Below, in pieces: positions 16,053-23,859 of a DNA stretch of 64,000 bases (position 1 is its first letter; each line of letters starts with the position of its first letter). The position numbers were made by a program, and so were the translations under genes. A model generated the notes under the pieces. The model was not told the origin of the DNA. It ran no database searches and was given only the letters and a program-made list of their open reading frames with translations. Source of the stretch: Bog-159 sp050008575 (GTDB lineage Bacteria; Acidobacteriota; Terriglobia; Bryobacterales; Bryobacteraceae); the NCBI GenBank assembly GCA_050008575.1, contig JBEKMJ010000005.1, positions 62,001 through 126,000 on the forward strand, in the 5' to 3' direction.

Positions 16053-17078
16053 ATGCCTTCACGCGACGACGACAATGGAGCGCAGACTCCACCAGGGGAG
16101 GTAACGCCTCCGCCCGCGCCGGTCACCGCTGTGACCGTTACCCGCGGCGGCGGACGCACACCGCCTCCGCCCGATCCTCCGGATCCCCCCGGCGGCGACG
16201 ACGAAGGCATGCTCCGCATGTCCTTCCTCGAGCACCTCACCGAACTGCGCTCCCGCATCATCAAGATGGTGATGGGCGTACTCGTCGCCATGGTCGTCAG
16301 TTTCAGTTTCTGCAGCCAGCTCTGGCGCCTCATCGCCGCCCCCGCCGTCGAAGCTTTGACCGCCCTGGGTATTAAGCCGCCCACGCTCAAAGCCATCACC
16401 CCCATGGAGCAGTTCAACGTCATCTGGGTGAAACTGCCTTTTCTGTGCGCGCTGTTCATCGCCTCGCCTTGGGTCCTCTACCAGGTGTGGGCTTTCATCT
16501 CTCCCGGTCTCTACAAGCGCGAGCGCCGCTATGCGGTGCCCTTCATACTCTGCTCCGCGGGCCTGTTCATCGGAGGCGGCGCGTTCGCTTACTTCGTGGC
16601 TTTCCGTTTCGCCCTCACTTTCCTGCTCGGCATCGGCGTCGGAAACTACGTCGATCCGATGGTCTCCATCAGCGAATACTTCGACCTGTTCGTCAACGTC
16701 ACGCTCGGCGTGGGTCTCGTCTTCGAAATGCCCATCCTGATCTTTTTCCTGACGTTGTTGCGCCTCGTCAGCCCAGCCTTCCTGGTGAAGCACAGCCGCT
16801 ACGCCATCCTGGGCATCTTCATCATCGCCGCTATCGTTACCCCTACCCCAGACGCATTCAACATGCTGCTGTTTGCCCTGCCCATGTGCTTCCTGTTCTA
16901 CGTGGGCGTCTTCGCCGGTTATCTGTTAGTACTAAAACGCGAAGGCCGCCGGTTCCCTTGGGTGAAGGTACTAACAGTAGTGGGGATTGTGCTGGTAGTC
17001 TTTAGTGCGCTACTCTATTTTGCCGCGCTACACTATAAGTTGCATCCGGTGCCGCACTGGCCTTTCCTGAAGCGCTAA
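16053..17078 (+). CDS. tatC: Sec-independent translocase protein TatC
   Basis: Six-helix membrane receptor for twin-arginine signal peptides, 341 residues. Family motifs include MSFLEHLTELRSRII, ITPMEQFNVIWVK, SPWVLYQVWAFISPGLYKRER, FEMPILIFFLTLL and IVTPTPDAFNMLLFALPM. An unusual N-terminal extension of about 50 residues (rich in Pro, Gly and Asp: PPPPDPPDPPGGDDEG) precedes the normal start region. It could be cut by initiating at Met53 or Met56, but the ATG at 16053 follows tatA closely. Substrates in this window could include the TIM barrel at 2.4 kb and the molybdenum hydroxylase at 42 kb, both with RR leaders. Confidence 0.93.
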   Translation: MPSRDDDNGAQTPPGEVTPPPAPVTAVTVTRGGGRTPPPPDPPDPPGGDDEGMLRMSFLEHLTELRSRIIKMVMGVLVAMVVSFSFCSQLWRLIAAPAVEALTALGIKPPTLKAITPMEQFNVIWVKLPFLCALFIASPWVLYQVWAFISPGLYKRERRYAVPFILCSAGLFIGGGAFAYFVAFRFALTFLLGIGVGNYVDPMVSISEYFDLFVNVTLGVGLVFEMPILIFFLTLLRLVSPAFLVKHSRYAILGIFIIAAIVTPTPDAFNMLLFALPMCFLFYVGVFAGYLLVLKREGRRFPWVKVLTVVGIVLVVFSALLYFAALHYKLHPVPHWPFLKR

Positions 17079-17104
17079 GAATCGGGCCAGGCGGGTAACT
17101 GGGC

Positions 17105-17141
17105 GGCGACCGTACTGAGCCGCGACCGTAAGGAAGCGGTT
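17105..17141 (+). repeat. Single diverged copy of the GAGCCGCGACC repeat
   Basis: CTGAGCCGCGACCGTAAGGAAGCGGTTAG, matching the third unit of the tandem repeat at 12482-12545. It lies between tatC and the 78-residue gene. Confidence 0.6.
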
Positions 17142-17152
17142 AGCTACCTGCA

Positions 17153-17389
17153 ATGGACCTGAACAAAGCAATTCGGGGCTTACATGAGGAACTGGAGAAA
17201 CTCAACCAGGTCATCGCGTCTTTGGAGCAATTCCAGAGTACTGGTACTCTACCGGCGCCCCCGCATCGCGGCCGTAAGTCCATGAACGAACAGGAACGCA
17301 GACTGGTCTCCGAACGCATGAAGAAATACTGGGCCGCCCGCCGCAAAAACAGGGGCGCAAGCGGTGGTAGCACAGGCTTTAGCCTGTGA
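17153..17389 (+). CDS. Small conserved basic coiled-coil protein
   Basis: 78 residues: an N-terminal amphipathic helix (LHEELEKLNQVIASLEQFQ) followed by RGRKSMNEQERRLVSERMKKYWAARRK, a strongly basic helix. This two-part architecture recurs as small hypothetical proteins in Solibacter-type genomes as far as I recall; it could bind nucleic acid. The last residues (GGSTGFSL) are encoded by a hairpin repeat (CACAGGCTTTAGCCTGTG) whose TGA is the stop codon. No known function. Confidence 0.65.
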   Translation: MDLNKAIRGLHEELEKLNQVIASLEQFQSTGTLPAPPHRGRKSMNEQERRLVSERMKKYWAARRKNRGASGGSTGFSL

Positions 17390-17404
17390 ACAAACCGCTA
17401 CCGC
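17361..17404. repeat. ACAGGCTttAGCCTGT hairpin
   Basis: GCGGTGGTAGC - ACAGGCTTTAGCCTGT - GCTACCGCC nested inverted repeat at the 3' end of the 78-residue gene. The same inner hairpin occurs at 41990-42010 and twice near 58150-58190. Placed between convergent genes, it could also act as a bidirectional terminator. Confidence 0.65.
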
Positions 17405-18177
17405 CGTTTCAGTATGCGGCCCATCCTGCCCCGCCATCGCCGGTAAGCCAGGCGTAGCTTGTACTCCCGATGCTGCCGCCAGGCCAGTGAAAGCAAGCTA
17501 GGCCTAAAGTACCATAGCCAGAAATATTGGGTGCCTGCGCCAAAGCTATACCGCATCTCGAAGTCGCAGCGCAGCGCCATGTCCCGCGCTTCCTGCTCGG
17601 AGAAAGTAACCCCAAGCCAGGTATCGTCCGGTGGATTGTCAAACGCCGCCCCGCCCTGTATCTGGAATTTGAACAATCGTCCCCGGCGTAGCCGGCTGCG
17701 CACAGAGTGCACATAACTTTCGATAACTTCGCGGCTCGGAATATGCTGGAAGACAATCGAAGAAAAAACAAAGTCGAAGCTAGTACCTCCTAGTACTTCT
17801 AGGTCTTTGCCGCTATTCTGTAAGATGTGGACATGCGGCAAATCCGCCAGCGCCGCCCGCGCCTGCCGCACCATCTCGCCGCTGATATCCACGCCATAGA
17901 CTTCGCCGAAGACCCGCGCCAGCGCCCGCGTTACGCGCCCCGCCCCGCACCCGATTTCGAGCACTCGCATCCGCTTCGGGTCCTTCCCCTGGCAGATGTT
18001 GATCATGTCGGTCAGGATCTCTTCGGCAACCGTGCGCTCCCCCGACTGGAAAAACTCGGCGTCGGTCCAATCCTGCCGTTCGGTGTTCACGTAGAACCGC
18101 GCGTTCTCGCGCGCCCGCGCGTCCCACTCCCGCTGCATTTTCTCCAATTGCCCGCTGAGATCCGGCTCCGCCATCAT
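17398..18177 (-). CDS. Class I SAM-dependent methyltransferase
   Basis: 259 residues. Motif I is MRVLEIGCGAGRVTRALA at about residues 70-87, motif post-I VYGVDISGEMV, and motif IV FDFVFSSIVFQHIP. This is the typical Rossmann methyltransferase fold; the C-terminal third (WLWYFRPS, then basic residues) is family-specific and does not reveal the substrate. Two adjacent ATGs (18177 and 18174) are possible starts. It is transcribed divergently from the tRNA-Ala gene. Confidence 0.85.
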   Translation of the reverse strand: MMAEPDLSGQLEKMQREWDARARENARFYVNTERQDWTDAEFFQSGERTVAEEILTDMINICQGKDPKRMRVLEIGCGAGRVTRALARVFGEVYGVDISGEMVRQARAALADLPHVHILQNSGKDLEVLGGTSFDFVFSSIVFQHIPSREVIESYVHSVRSRLRRGRLFKFQIQGGAAFDNPPDDTWLGVTFSEQEARDMALRCDFEMRYSFGAGTQYFWLWYFRPSLLSLAWRQHREYKLRLAYRRWRGRMGRILKRR

Positions 18178-18208
18178 GGTATATTGTAGTTGTCGAATCG
18201 GTCCGCGT

Positions 18209-18284
18209 GGGCGACTAGCTCAGCTGGGAGAGCGCTGCGTTCGCAATGCAGAGGTCGGGGGTTCGATCCCCCCGTCGTCCACCA
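18209..18284 (+). tRNA. tRNA-Ala (anticodon CGC)
   Basis: A full 76-base cloverleaf with encoded CCA. The acceptor stem GGGCGAC/GTCGTCC contains the G3-U70 wobble pair that identifies alanine tRNAs. The D arm is GCTCAGCTGGGAGAGC; the anticodon stem-loop CTGCG-TTCGCAA-TGCAG gives anticodon CGC (reads GCG); the T arm is CGGGG-GTTCGAT-CCCCCG. A TATATT at about 18179 is a likely -10. It should read GCG, a frequent alanine codon in this DNA. Confidence 0.96.
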
Positions 18285-18301
18285 AATTTCTCCCCGTGTC
18301 C

Positions 18302-18424
18302 CGTGGGGCGGCGCCATGCGCCGCCAGGGCCAGCTTCGCTCGCCTATGGAGTTTCTACATTCTGTCCCGCCGTAGTGGGGCAGGCTCGCAGCCTGCGCGG
18401 GCCTCGCAGGCCCGCTCTTCGGCG
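18302..18424 (+). repeat. Composite hairpin repeat after tRNA-Ala
   Basis: Starts with GGCGGCGCCATGCGCCGCC, then TGGAGTTTCTACATTCTG, CCCGCCGTAGTGGGGCAGG and GCAGGCTCGCAGCCTGC with GCGGGCCTCGCAGGCCCGC. The same composite, including the 'tttctacattctg' lead-in, recurs at 59634-59704. Confidence 0.85.
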
Positions 18425-18448
18425 CCACGAGGCTGAAGTGATCCGCCG

Positions 18449-19674
18449 TCAGCGGCCTTTGGCCGGCTCCGCCGGCTGAATCAAAATCGGATGCTCCGGC
18501 AAGATCGCCGGCACCCGCGCGGGCGGGTCGAAATCGAAGTCGCGCCGCAAATCCCCCAGTTGAGAAGCCTCCCCCCGCACACCGGGCCGTGGATCGGGCC
18601 GCCCATCTTTTCTTGGATCCAGCCGCTGGCTGTCCGGAAAATCTGGCGATCGATGAAGCCTTTCCTGACATAAGGCGAGATCACCAGCCGGTTAGGTCCC
18701 GACACCACCGCGTTGATCCGCGTTGGATCAAGGTAGTGACAAAAGTTTGCCCCCGGCTCACCAGCGCGGGCGGATGCTCACTGACATCGCCGGAAGGCAC
18801 AATCCACGAAACCGCCGGCAAAGTCCCTCTCCGCGCCTGCTCCAGGAATCTCTCAACCGATTGGATGTTGCCCAACTCGCCGTCATTCTTGACCGTGTCG
18901 AAATACGGCAAAGGATTCCGGATTCCGGGTGTCTTCTCATTCTGCTAAACAGGCAGACAGCCCACCTTCTCGTCGTCCTCGCAGTCGGGCGCCGAACGTT
19001 CCACAATGTTCCACAATGTAGTAACCCCAACTGACGACCTTCTTATGCAAGAGATAAGTCAAGTCCGTCCACGCATAGACGGGCGCCGCCGTGCCGGACC
19101 CTCTTCTCCACGGTGGAAAGTTCGGAGGCAGCCCGGGCAACTCCAGCGTATTAGTGCAACTGAAAGGATCGTCATGCTTCTTACGGAAAGCCGACCATTC
19201 CGAGACCTGGAATACATGCTCGGGCAGGCTTCAGGAAGCGTTTGGCTCGAACATACGGTCTTCGAGCTCGAAATCCCGCGCGGACTTCCAGTAGTTGGGT
19301 ATGTCGCCGCCATCGTGGTAACCCAAAACGTCCGGGATTGCCGAGTTAGTGCAGGCCGGGTGGTCGGGGTCCAGGCAGCCAAACCCTTTTCGGCTTGTGC
19401 CATGAAACCGTCCATTTTGCCGCCATTCACATCCGCCTTCGCCGCGGGCCCGCCATGTGGACCGCCGCCATTCCGGTCACTCGCATCGTGATATGGCTTC
19501 ACGCACTTATTGGCTGCGGGGTCGTTTGATTCTGTGGATGCCGCCGCCCTGCGACTGGCGGTCCTGTGTCCGCAAGCCGGTGCTCGGGCTCAGCGGCACT
19601 AACAGGCCGATGGCGGCCGGCACAAGCGCGACGACCCTTCCATGGACCTTCCGCCTGTTAAGCCTCTTCGCCAT
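18449..19674 (-). pseudogene. Phosphoesterase (phospholipase C / acid phosphatase family), multiply frameshifted
   Basis: Fragments of one secreted phosphoesterase are found in order on the minus strand. A signal peptide region begins MAKRLNRRKVHGRVVALV at 19674. KPYHDASDRNGGGPHG and AAKADVNGGKMDGFMAQAEK lie around 19400-19500. FDTVKNDGELGNIQSVERFL and LPAVSWIVPSGDVSEHPPA lie at 18770-18910. ISPYVRKGFIDRQ and GDLRRDFDFDPPARVPAILP lie near the stop at 18449. Successive fragments are in different frames, and the segment that should contain the Glu-Asn-Arg-Ser active-site motif between the leader and KPYHD appears deleted. Intact homologues have roughly 450-500 residues and hydrolyse phosphate esters outside the cell. 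Confidence 0.75.
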
Positions 19675-19828
19675 CCCGGCCCAACGGACCGCTACCGGCC
19701 GACTCTGAAAATAGATCGTATCGTTCGTCTGCGTCAAACAGCTATTCGCCGGTTCGGTGACCGTGCTCTTGCGCCCGCTTGCGCCAACCACCTCCTTTCC
19801 GCCATCATGAAATGCGCCCACCAAGCCC

Positions 19829-20554
19829 ATGCCACCCGCCCCCGCACTCATCCTGTTCGACATCGACGGCACCCTCGTCCGCCGCGCCGGCCCGCATCAC
19901 CGCCAGGCGCTGGTCGATGCCGTCCGCCGCGTCACCGGTCTCGAAACCTCCACCGATCACATCCCAGTCCACGGCATGCTCGATCCCGACATCCTCACCC
20001 GCATGCTGCGCGACGCCGGCGCCCGCCCGGCCGCCATCCGCCGCGCCATGCCCGAAATCGTCCGCCGCGCCCAACAGATCTACGTGCGCGGCCTCCCCGA
20101 CCTCCGCCGCAAAACCTGCCCCGGCGTGCGTCCTCTCCTGCGCCTTCTGCAACAGCGCGGCGTGGTGCTCGGACTGGTCACCGGCAACCTCACCCGCATC
20201 GGATGGAAGAAACTCGACCGCGCTGGCCTGAAGCCCTATTTCCGCTTCGGAGCGTTCGGTGAAATGGCCAAGGATCGCGCCGGACTGGCCCGCCTCGCCA
20301 TCCGCCGCGCGCGCGCCCAAGGCTGGATCGCGAAGGACACCCCCGTCGCGCTGGTAGGCGATGCGCCCAGCGACATCATTGCCGCGCAGCGCAACGGCAT
20401 CCGGTCCATCGCCGTGCACACCGGCATCTCTACGCGCGATGAACTGCTAGCCTACGCGCCCGATGTTATCGTAGAAGATCTGCGCGGCGCGACGCTGGCC
20501 GCCATCTTGGGCGATACGCAATCCGGTCACGCGCCGCGGCAAAATCGAGCATAG
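19829..20554 (+). CDS. HAD-family phosphatase (phosphoglycolate-phosphatase-like)
   Basis: 241 residues with HAD motif I (LFDIDGTLV, residues 8-16), a helical cap, motif II (LGLVTGN), a lysine in FGEMAKDRAGLA and motif IV (VALVGDAPSDIIAAQ). The pattern fits Gph-like phosphatases that dephosphorylate small metabolites in the cytosol. The substrate is not determined. It stands alone on the plus strand between the decayed phosphoesterase and the cysM operon. Confidence 0.88.
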   Translation: MPPAPALILFDIDGTLVRRAGPHHRQALVDAVRRVTGLETSTDHIPVHGMLDPDILTRMLRDAGARPAAIRRAMPEIVRRAQQIYVRGLPDLRRKTCPGVRPLLRLLQQRGVVLGLVTGNLTRIGWKKLDRAGLKPYFRFGAFGEMAKDRAGLARLAIRRARAQGWIAKDTPVALVGDAPSDIIAAQRNGIRSIAVHTGISTRDELLAYAPDVIVEDLRGATLAAILGDTQSGHAPRQNRA

Positions 20555-20615
20555 CCCAGCCTTCCAACTTGCCGCCCTTCCGCCTGAAGGCGGGAGCCCA
20601 CCGCATTTTGGTTTT

Positions 20616-20658
20616 GGAGGGCGGGCAATTCTGCCCCGCAGCCGGCTGTCAGCCGGCT
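20616..20658 (+). repeat. Paired-hairpin repeat (family B)
   Basis: GGAGGGCGGGCAATTCTGCCCCGC followed by AGCCGGCTGTCAGCCGGCT. Related copies occur at 1415, 22227, 40431 and, inverted, 58215. Confidence 0.8.
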
Positions 20659-20786
20659 TGGGTTCGTCCAAAAGTGCAACTTTAAGAAAACAAAGGCTAC
20701 TATTGGCTTCGTTCCTTCCAAAAATGAATGGTGAGCCAATCCTTCCCGCCAAACCACACCGCATTCCCCCCAATCTTGACTGGGTT

Positions 20787-20795
20787 TGCTATGAT
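20787..20795 (+). promoter_or_regulatory. Extended -10 promoter upstream of cysM
   Basis: TGCTATGAT is a TGn extended -10. Transcription would begin near 20802, where an 11-codon frame (ATG at 20802, stop at 20834) also begins. No matching -35 is obvious. Confidence 0.4.
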
Positions 20796-20850
20796 ACTCC
20801 TATGAATCCTGCATCCCACCGCGCCGCCCGCTGATCTAACCAACTAGACT

Positions 20851-21801
20851 ATGGCTGCCGCACTCGTCCTAGATCCCGTCCGGACCCAGGCCCAACACCT
20901 GCTGTCCACCATCGGCAACACCCCCCTCCTGCGCCTGGACAAAATCGGGCGCGAGGTCCCCGGCATCGCCATCTATGCCAAGGCCGAGTATTTCAACCCC
21001 GGCGGCTCCGTCAAGGACCGCGCCGGTCTGAACATGATCCTCGATGGCGAGCGCACCGGCCGCCTCCGTCCCGAGCACATCGTCCTGGACGCCACCAGCG
21101 GCAACACCGGCATCGCCTACGCCATGGTCGGCGCCGCGCTCGGCTACCGGGTCCGCTTGTGCCTCCCGGCGAATGCTTCCATCGAGCGCAAGCGCATCCT
21201 GAAAGCCTATGGTGCGGAGATGATTTTCAGCGATGCCGGCGAAGGTTCCGACGGCGCCATCCGCAAGTGCCGCGAGATCTACGAAGCCGATCCCGACCTC
21301 TACTTTTACCCGGACCAGTACAACAACCCGGCCAACTGGAAAGCGCACTTCGAAACCACCGGCCGCGAGATTATCGAACAGACCAACGGCTTGCTCACCC
21401 ACTTCGTGGCGGCCATGGGCACCAGCGGCACATTCACGGGCGTCAGCCGCCGCCTGCATCGCGACCTGCCCGATGTGAAGTGCTACTCCGGCCAGCCCTC
21501 CAGCAGCTTCCATGGCTTGGAAGGCTTGAAACACATGCCCACTGCCATCGTGCCCGGCATCTACGATCCCACGCTGGCCGACGGCAACATCTGGCTCGAA
21601 ACCGAGGAAGCCTACGCCATGGTGCGGCGGCTGGCGCGCGAAGAGGGCCTGCTGGTCGGAATTTCGTCCGGATGCAACGTGGTCGCCGCCTTGCAAATCG
21701 CACGCCAGTTGCAAGCCGAAGGCCGCCAGGGCATGATCGTTACCGTGCTTTGCGATAGCGCGGAGAAGTATCTCAGCGACCAGTTCTGGGACGAGGAATA
21801 A
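20851..21801 (+). CDS. cysM: PLP-dependent cysteine synthase (CysM type)
   Basis: 316-residue fold type II PLP enzyme. The N-terminal TIGNTPLLRLDK motif, PLP lysine Lys55 in NPGGSVKDRAG, phosphate/substrate loop ATSGNTG, and GTSGTFTGVSRRL are clear. Its neighbours are a JAMM (Mec-like) peptidase seven bases downstream and a CysO-E1-rhodanese fusion. That is the gene set of the mycobacterial route in which CysM joins O-phosphoserine to thiocarboxylated CysO. I therefore infer it uses a protein thiocarboxylate rather than free sulfide; plain CysK activity with O-acetylserine remains possible. Confidence 0.9.
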   Translation: MAAALVLDPVRTQAQHLLSTIGNTPLLRLDKIGREVPGIAIYAKAEYFNPGGSVKDRAGLNMILDGERTGRLRPEHIVLDATSGNTGIAYAMVGAALGYRVRLCLPANASIERKRILKAYGAEMIFSDAGEGSDGAIRKCREIYEADPDLYFYPDQYNNPANWKAHFETTGREIIEQTNGLLTHFVAAMGTSGTFTGVSRRLHRDLPDVKCYSGQPSSSFHGLEGLKHMPTAIVPGIYDPTLADGNIWLETEEAYAMVRRLAREEGLLVGISSGCNVVAALQIARQLQAEGRQGMIVTVLCDSAEKYLSDQFWDEE

Positions 21802-21808
21802 AGACGGA

Positions 21809-22225
21809 ATGATCCGCATCGAACCGGACGCCTGGCGCGAAATGGTGGCCCACGCGCAAGCCACCTATCCGAACGAATGCTGCGGTGCCATGCTAGGCGC
21901 AATCGACGGCGCAAACAAGAACGTGCGCATCGCGTTGCCGCTCGAAAACGCCTACACCGGCGAACGCGGCAGCCGCTACGAATTGCGTCCCGAAGATCTG
22001 CTGCGCGCCGACAAAGAAGCTCGCAGCCGCAACCTGGACTTGGTCGGCATCTACCATTCGCATCCCGATTGCGACGCCTATTTCTCCCAGACCGATCTGA
22101 AGAACTCGTGTCCCTGGTATTCTTTTGTAGTGCTCTCCATCCGCAATGGCGTATTCGATCACGCCAATAGCTGGCTGCCCGATGCCGAGCAAACCAAGGC
22201 GGAGCGCGAGGAGTTGGCATACTAA
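21809..22225 (+). CDS. mec: Mec-like JAMM/MPN+ zinc metallopeptidase
   Basis: 138 residues. The JAMM signature is complete: Glu23 in YPNECCGAMLG and HxH-x7-S-x2-D as His83, His85, Ser93 and Asp96 in IYHSHPDCDAYFSQTD. Mycobacterial Mec removes the cysteine that CysM adds to the C-terminus of the sulfur carrier CysO. Here the carrier is fused to an E1-like enzyme in the next gene, so the peptidase may in addition cleave the fusion after its internal Gly-Gly. The gene starts seven bases after cysM. Confidence 0.9.
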   Translation: MIRIEPDAWREMVAHAQATYPNECCGAMLGAIDGANKNVRIALPLENAYTGERGSRYELRPEDLLRADKEARSRNLDLVGIYHSHPDCDAYFSQTDLKNSCPWYSFVVLSIRNGVFDHANSWLPDAEQTKAEREELAY

Positions 22226-22226
22226 T

Positions 22227-22268
22227 GGAGGGCGGGCAATCTTGCCCGCAGCCGGCTTTTAGCCGGCC
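22227..22268 (+). repeat. Paired-hairpin repeat (family B) inside the cysteine operon
   Basis: GGAGGGCGGGCAATCTTGCCCGC then AGCCGGCTTTTAGCCGGC. It fills the gap between mec and the E1 fusion gene and ends just before its ribosome site (AGGAGATG). Confidence 0.8.
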
Positions 22269-22289
22269 CAGGAGATGTGAATTACTGAC

Positions 22290-23717
22290 ATGGCCAAAGT
22301 TTTGATTCCCACACCCCTGCGGCAATACGCAGGCAAGCAGGATTCCGTCGAGCTCAGCGGCTCGACCGTGGGCGAAGTGCTGACCGCCCTCACCACCCAG
22401 CACCCCGATCTGCGCCGGCAGCTCTTCAACGATGAAGGCAAAATGCGCAGCTTCGTGAACGTCTATTTGAACGACGAGGACATCCGCTATCTGCAGAAAG
22501 ACGCCACGCCGGTGAAGGACGGCGACACCGTATCGATCGTGCCGTCCATCGCCGGCGGTTCCGTAGCCGCGCCGCCCGAGCCCGCTACCGCCGAACTGTC
22601 CAAGGACGAGATCTTGCGCTACAGCCGCCACCTGATCATGCCCGAGGTCGGCACCGAGGGCCAGCTCAAGTTGAAGGCCGCCAAAGTCCTTCTGGTGGGC
22701 ACCGGCGGGCTGGGCGCGCCTCTGGGACTGTATCTCGCAGCCGCCGGTGTCGGCCGCATCGGCCTGGTGGATTTCGACGTAGTGGACTTCACCAACCTGC
22801 AGCGCCAGGTAATCCACGGCACCAGCGACGTCGGCCGTAAGAAACTCGACTCCGCCGCCGACCGCATGCACGAGATCAATCCGTTTGTCCGCATCGACAA
22901 ATACGAAGTCGCGCTGTCCAGCGAAAATGCCCTCGGCATTTTGAAGGACTACGACATCGTCGTGGACGGCACCGACAATTTCCCCACACGCTACCTGGTC
23001 AACGACGCGTGCGTCCTGCTGGGGAAGCCGAACGTCTACGGCTCCATCTTCCGTTTCGAAGGGCAGGCCACTGTCTTCGCCTACGAGGGTGGACCCTGCT
23101 ACCGCTGCCTCTATCCGGAGCCGCCGCCTCCCGGCCTGGTGCCGAGTTGCGCAGAAGGCGGCGTGCTCGGAATTCTGCCGGGCACCATCGGGTTGATTCA
23201 GGCCACGGAAACCGTGAAGCTGATCCTGGGCATCGGCCAGCCGCTGGTCGGGCGCTTGTTGCTGTACGATGCGCTGGCCATGCGTTTCCGCGAGTTGAAG
23301 CTGCGCAAGAATCCCGAATGCCCCGTGTGCGGCGATCGTCCCACCGTGACGAAGCTGATAGACTACCAGCAGTTCTGCGGTATACTACAGCCTGTGACGA
23401 CAGAGGGCGACATCGATCCGGTGGAAGTGAAGGCGCGAATCGATCGCGGCGACAAGTTCATGCTCATCGATGTGCGCGAGCCGCACGAATACCAGATTTG
23501 CAGCATTCCCACCGCCAAGCTCATTCCGCTCGGCACGCTCCCGCAACGCCTGGACGAGCTGGATCGCGATATCGAAATCGTGGCTCACTGCAAAAGTGGC
23601 ATGCGCAGCGCCAAGGCTGTCGACTTACTCAACAAGTCCGGCTTCCGCGCACGCAACATGAAGGGCGGCATTCTGGCCTGGAGCGACAAAGTAGACCCCT
23701 CCGTCCCTAAGTACTGA
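22290..23717 (+). CDS. CysO/MoaD-like sulfur carrier fused to MoeB/ThiF-type E1 and rhodanese domain
   Basis: 475-residue, three-domain protein. Residues 1-90 are a ubiquitin-like sulfur carrier ending in VPSIAGG (Gly89-Gly90). Residues 105-350 are an E1-like adenylating domain with GTGGLGAP at 137, DFDVVDFTNLQRQ, zinc cysteines Cys270/Cys273 and Cys344/Cys347, and SCAEGGVLG (Cys287). Residues 372-475 are a rhodanese with active-site Cys434 in AHCKSGMRS. In mycobacteria the separate proteins CysO and MoeZ do the same job: adenylation of the carrier C-terminus and sulfur transfer to form a thiocarboxylate for CysM. Here the carrier Gly-Gly is internal (followed by Ser-Val-Ala), so processing would be needed before it can be activated. 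Members of this fused architecture have been noted in comparative genomics of prokaryotic ubiquitin-like systems. Confidence 0.92.
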   Translation: MAKVLIPTPLRQYAGKQDSVELSGSTVGEVLTALTTQHPDLRRQLFNDEGKMRSFVNVYLNDEDIRYLQKDATPVKDGDTVSIVPSIAGGSVAAPPEPATAELSKDEILRYSRHLIMPEVGTEGQLKLKAAKVLLVGTGGLGAPLGLYLAAAGVGRIGLVDFDVVDFTNLQRQVIHGTSDVGRKKLDSAADRMHEINPFVRIDKYEVALSSENALGILKDYDIVVDGTDNFPTRYLVNDACVLLGKPNVYGSIFRFEGQATVFAYEGGPCYRCLYPEPPPPGLVPSCAEGGVLGILPGTIGLIQATETVKLILGIGQPLVGRLLLYDALAMRFRELKLRKNPECPVCGDRPTVTKLIDYQQFCGILQPVTTEGDIDPVEVKARIDRGDKFMLIDVREPHEYQICSIPTAKLIPLGTLPQRLDELDRDIEIVAHCKSGMRSAKAVDLLNKSGFRARNMKGGILAWSDKVDPSVPKY

Positions 23718-23726
23718 TTCTCTTAG

Positions 23727-23770
23727 GTGGGGCAGGCTCGTAGCCTGCGGCGGCCTCGCAGGCCGCCTCC
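23727..23770 (+). repeat. Paired-hairpin repeat (family A)
   Basis: GTGGGGCAGGCTCGTAGCCTGC followed by GGCGGCCTCGCAGGCCGCC, with co-varied arms in the second hairpin. It lies between the convergent E1 fusion and kinase genes and may terminate transcription. Confidence 0.8.
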
Positions 23771-23859
23771 CCGCGGCTCTAAAAGCCTCGACAGACGCGC
23801 GATATTGGCCTAAGCCCCGTTTGGATTTAGCAGCGGGTTTCGTCCAATGGACATTTCGT

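Noticed and set aside
18209..18284. tRNA gene as an attachment site for an integrated element
   Set aside because: No integrase gene and no duplicate of the tRNA 3' end were found in the adjacent sequence.
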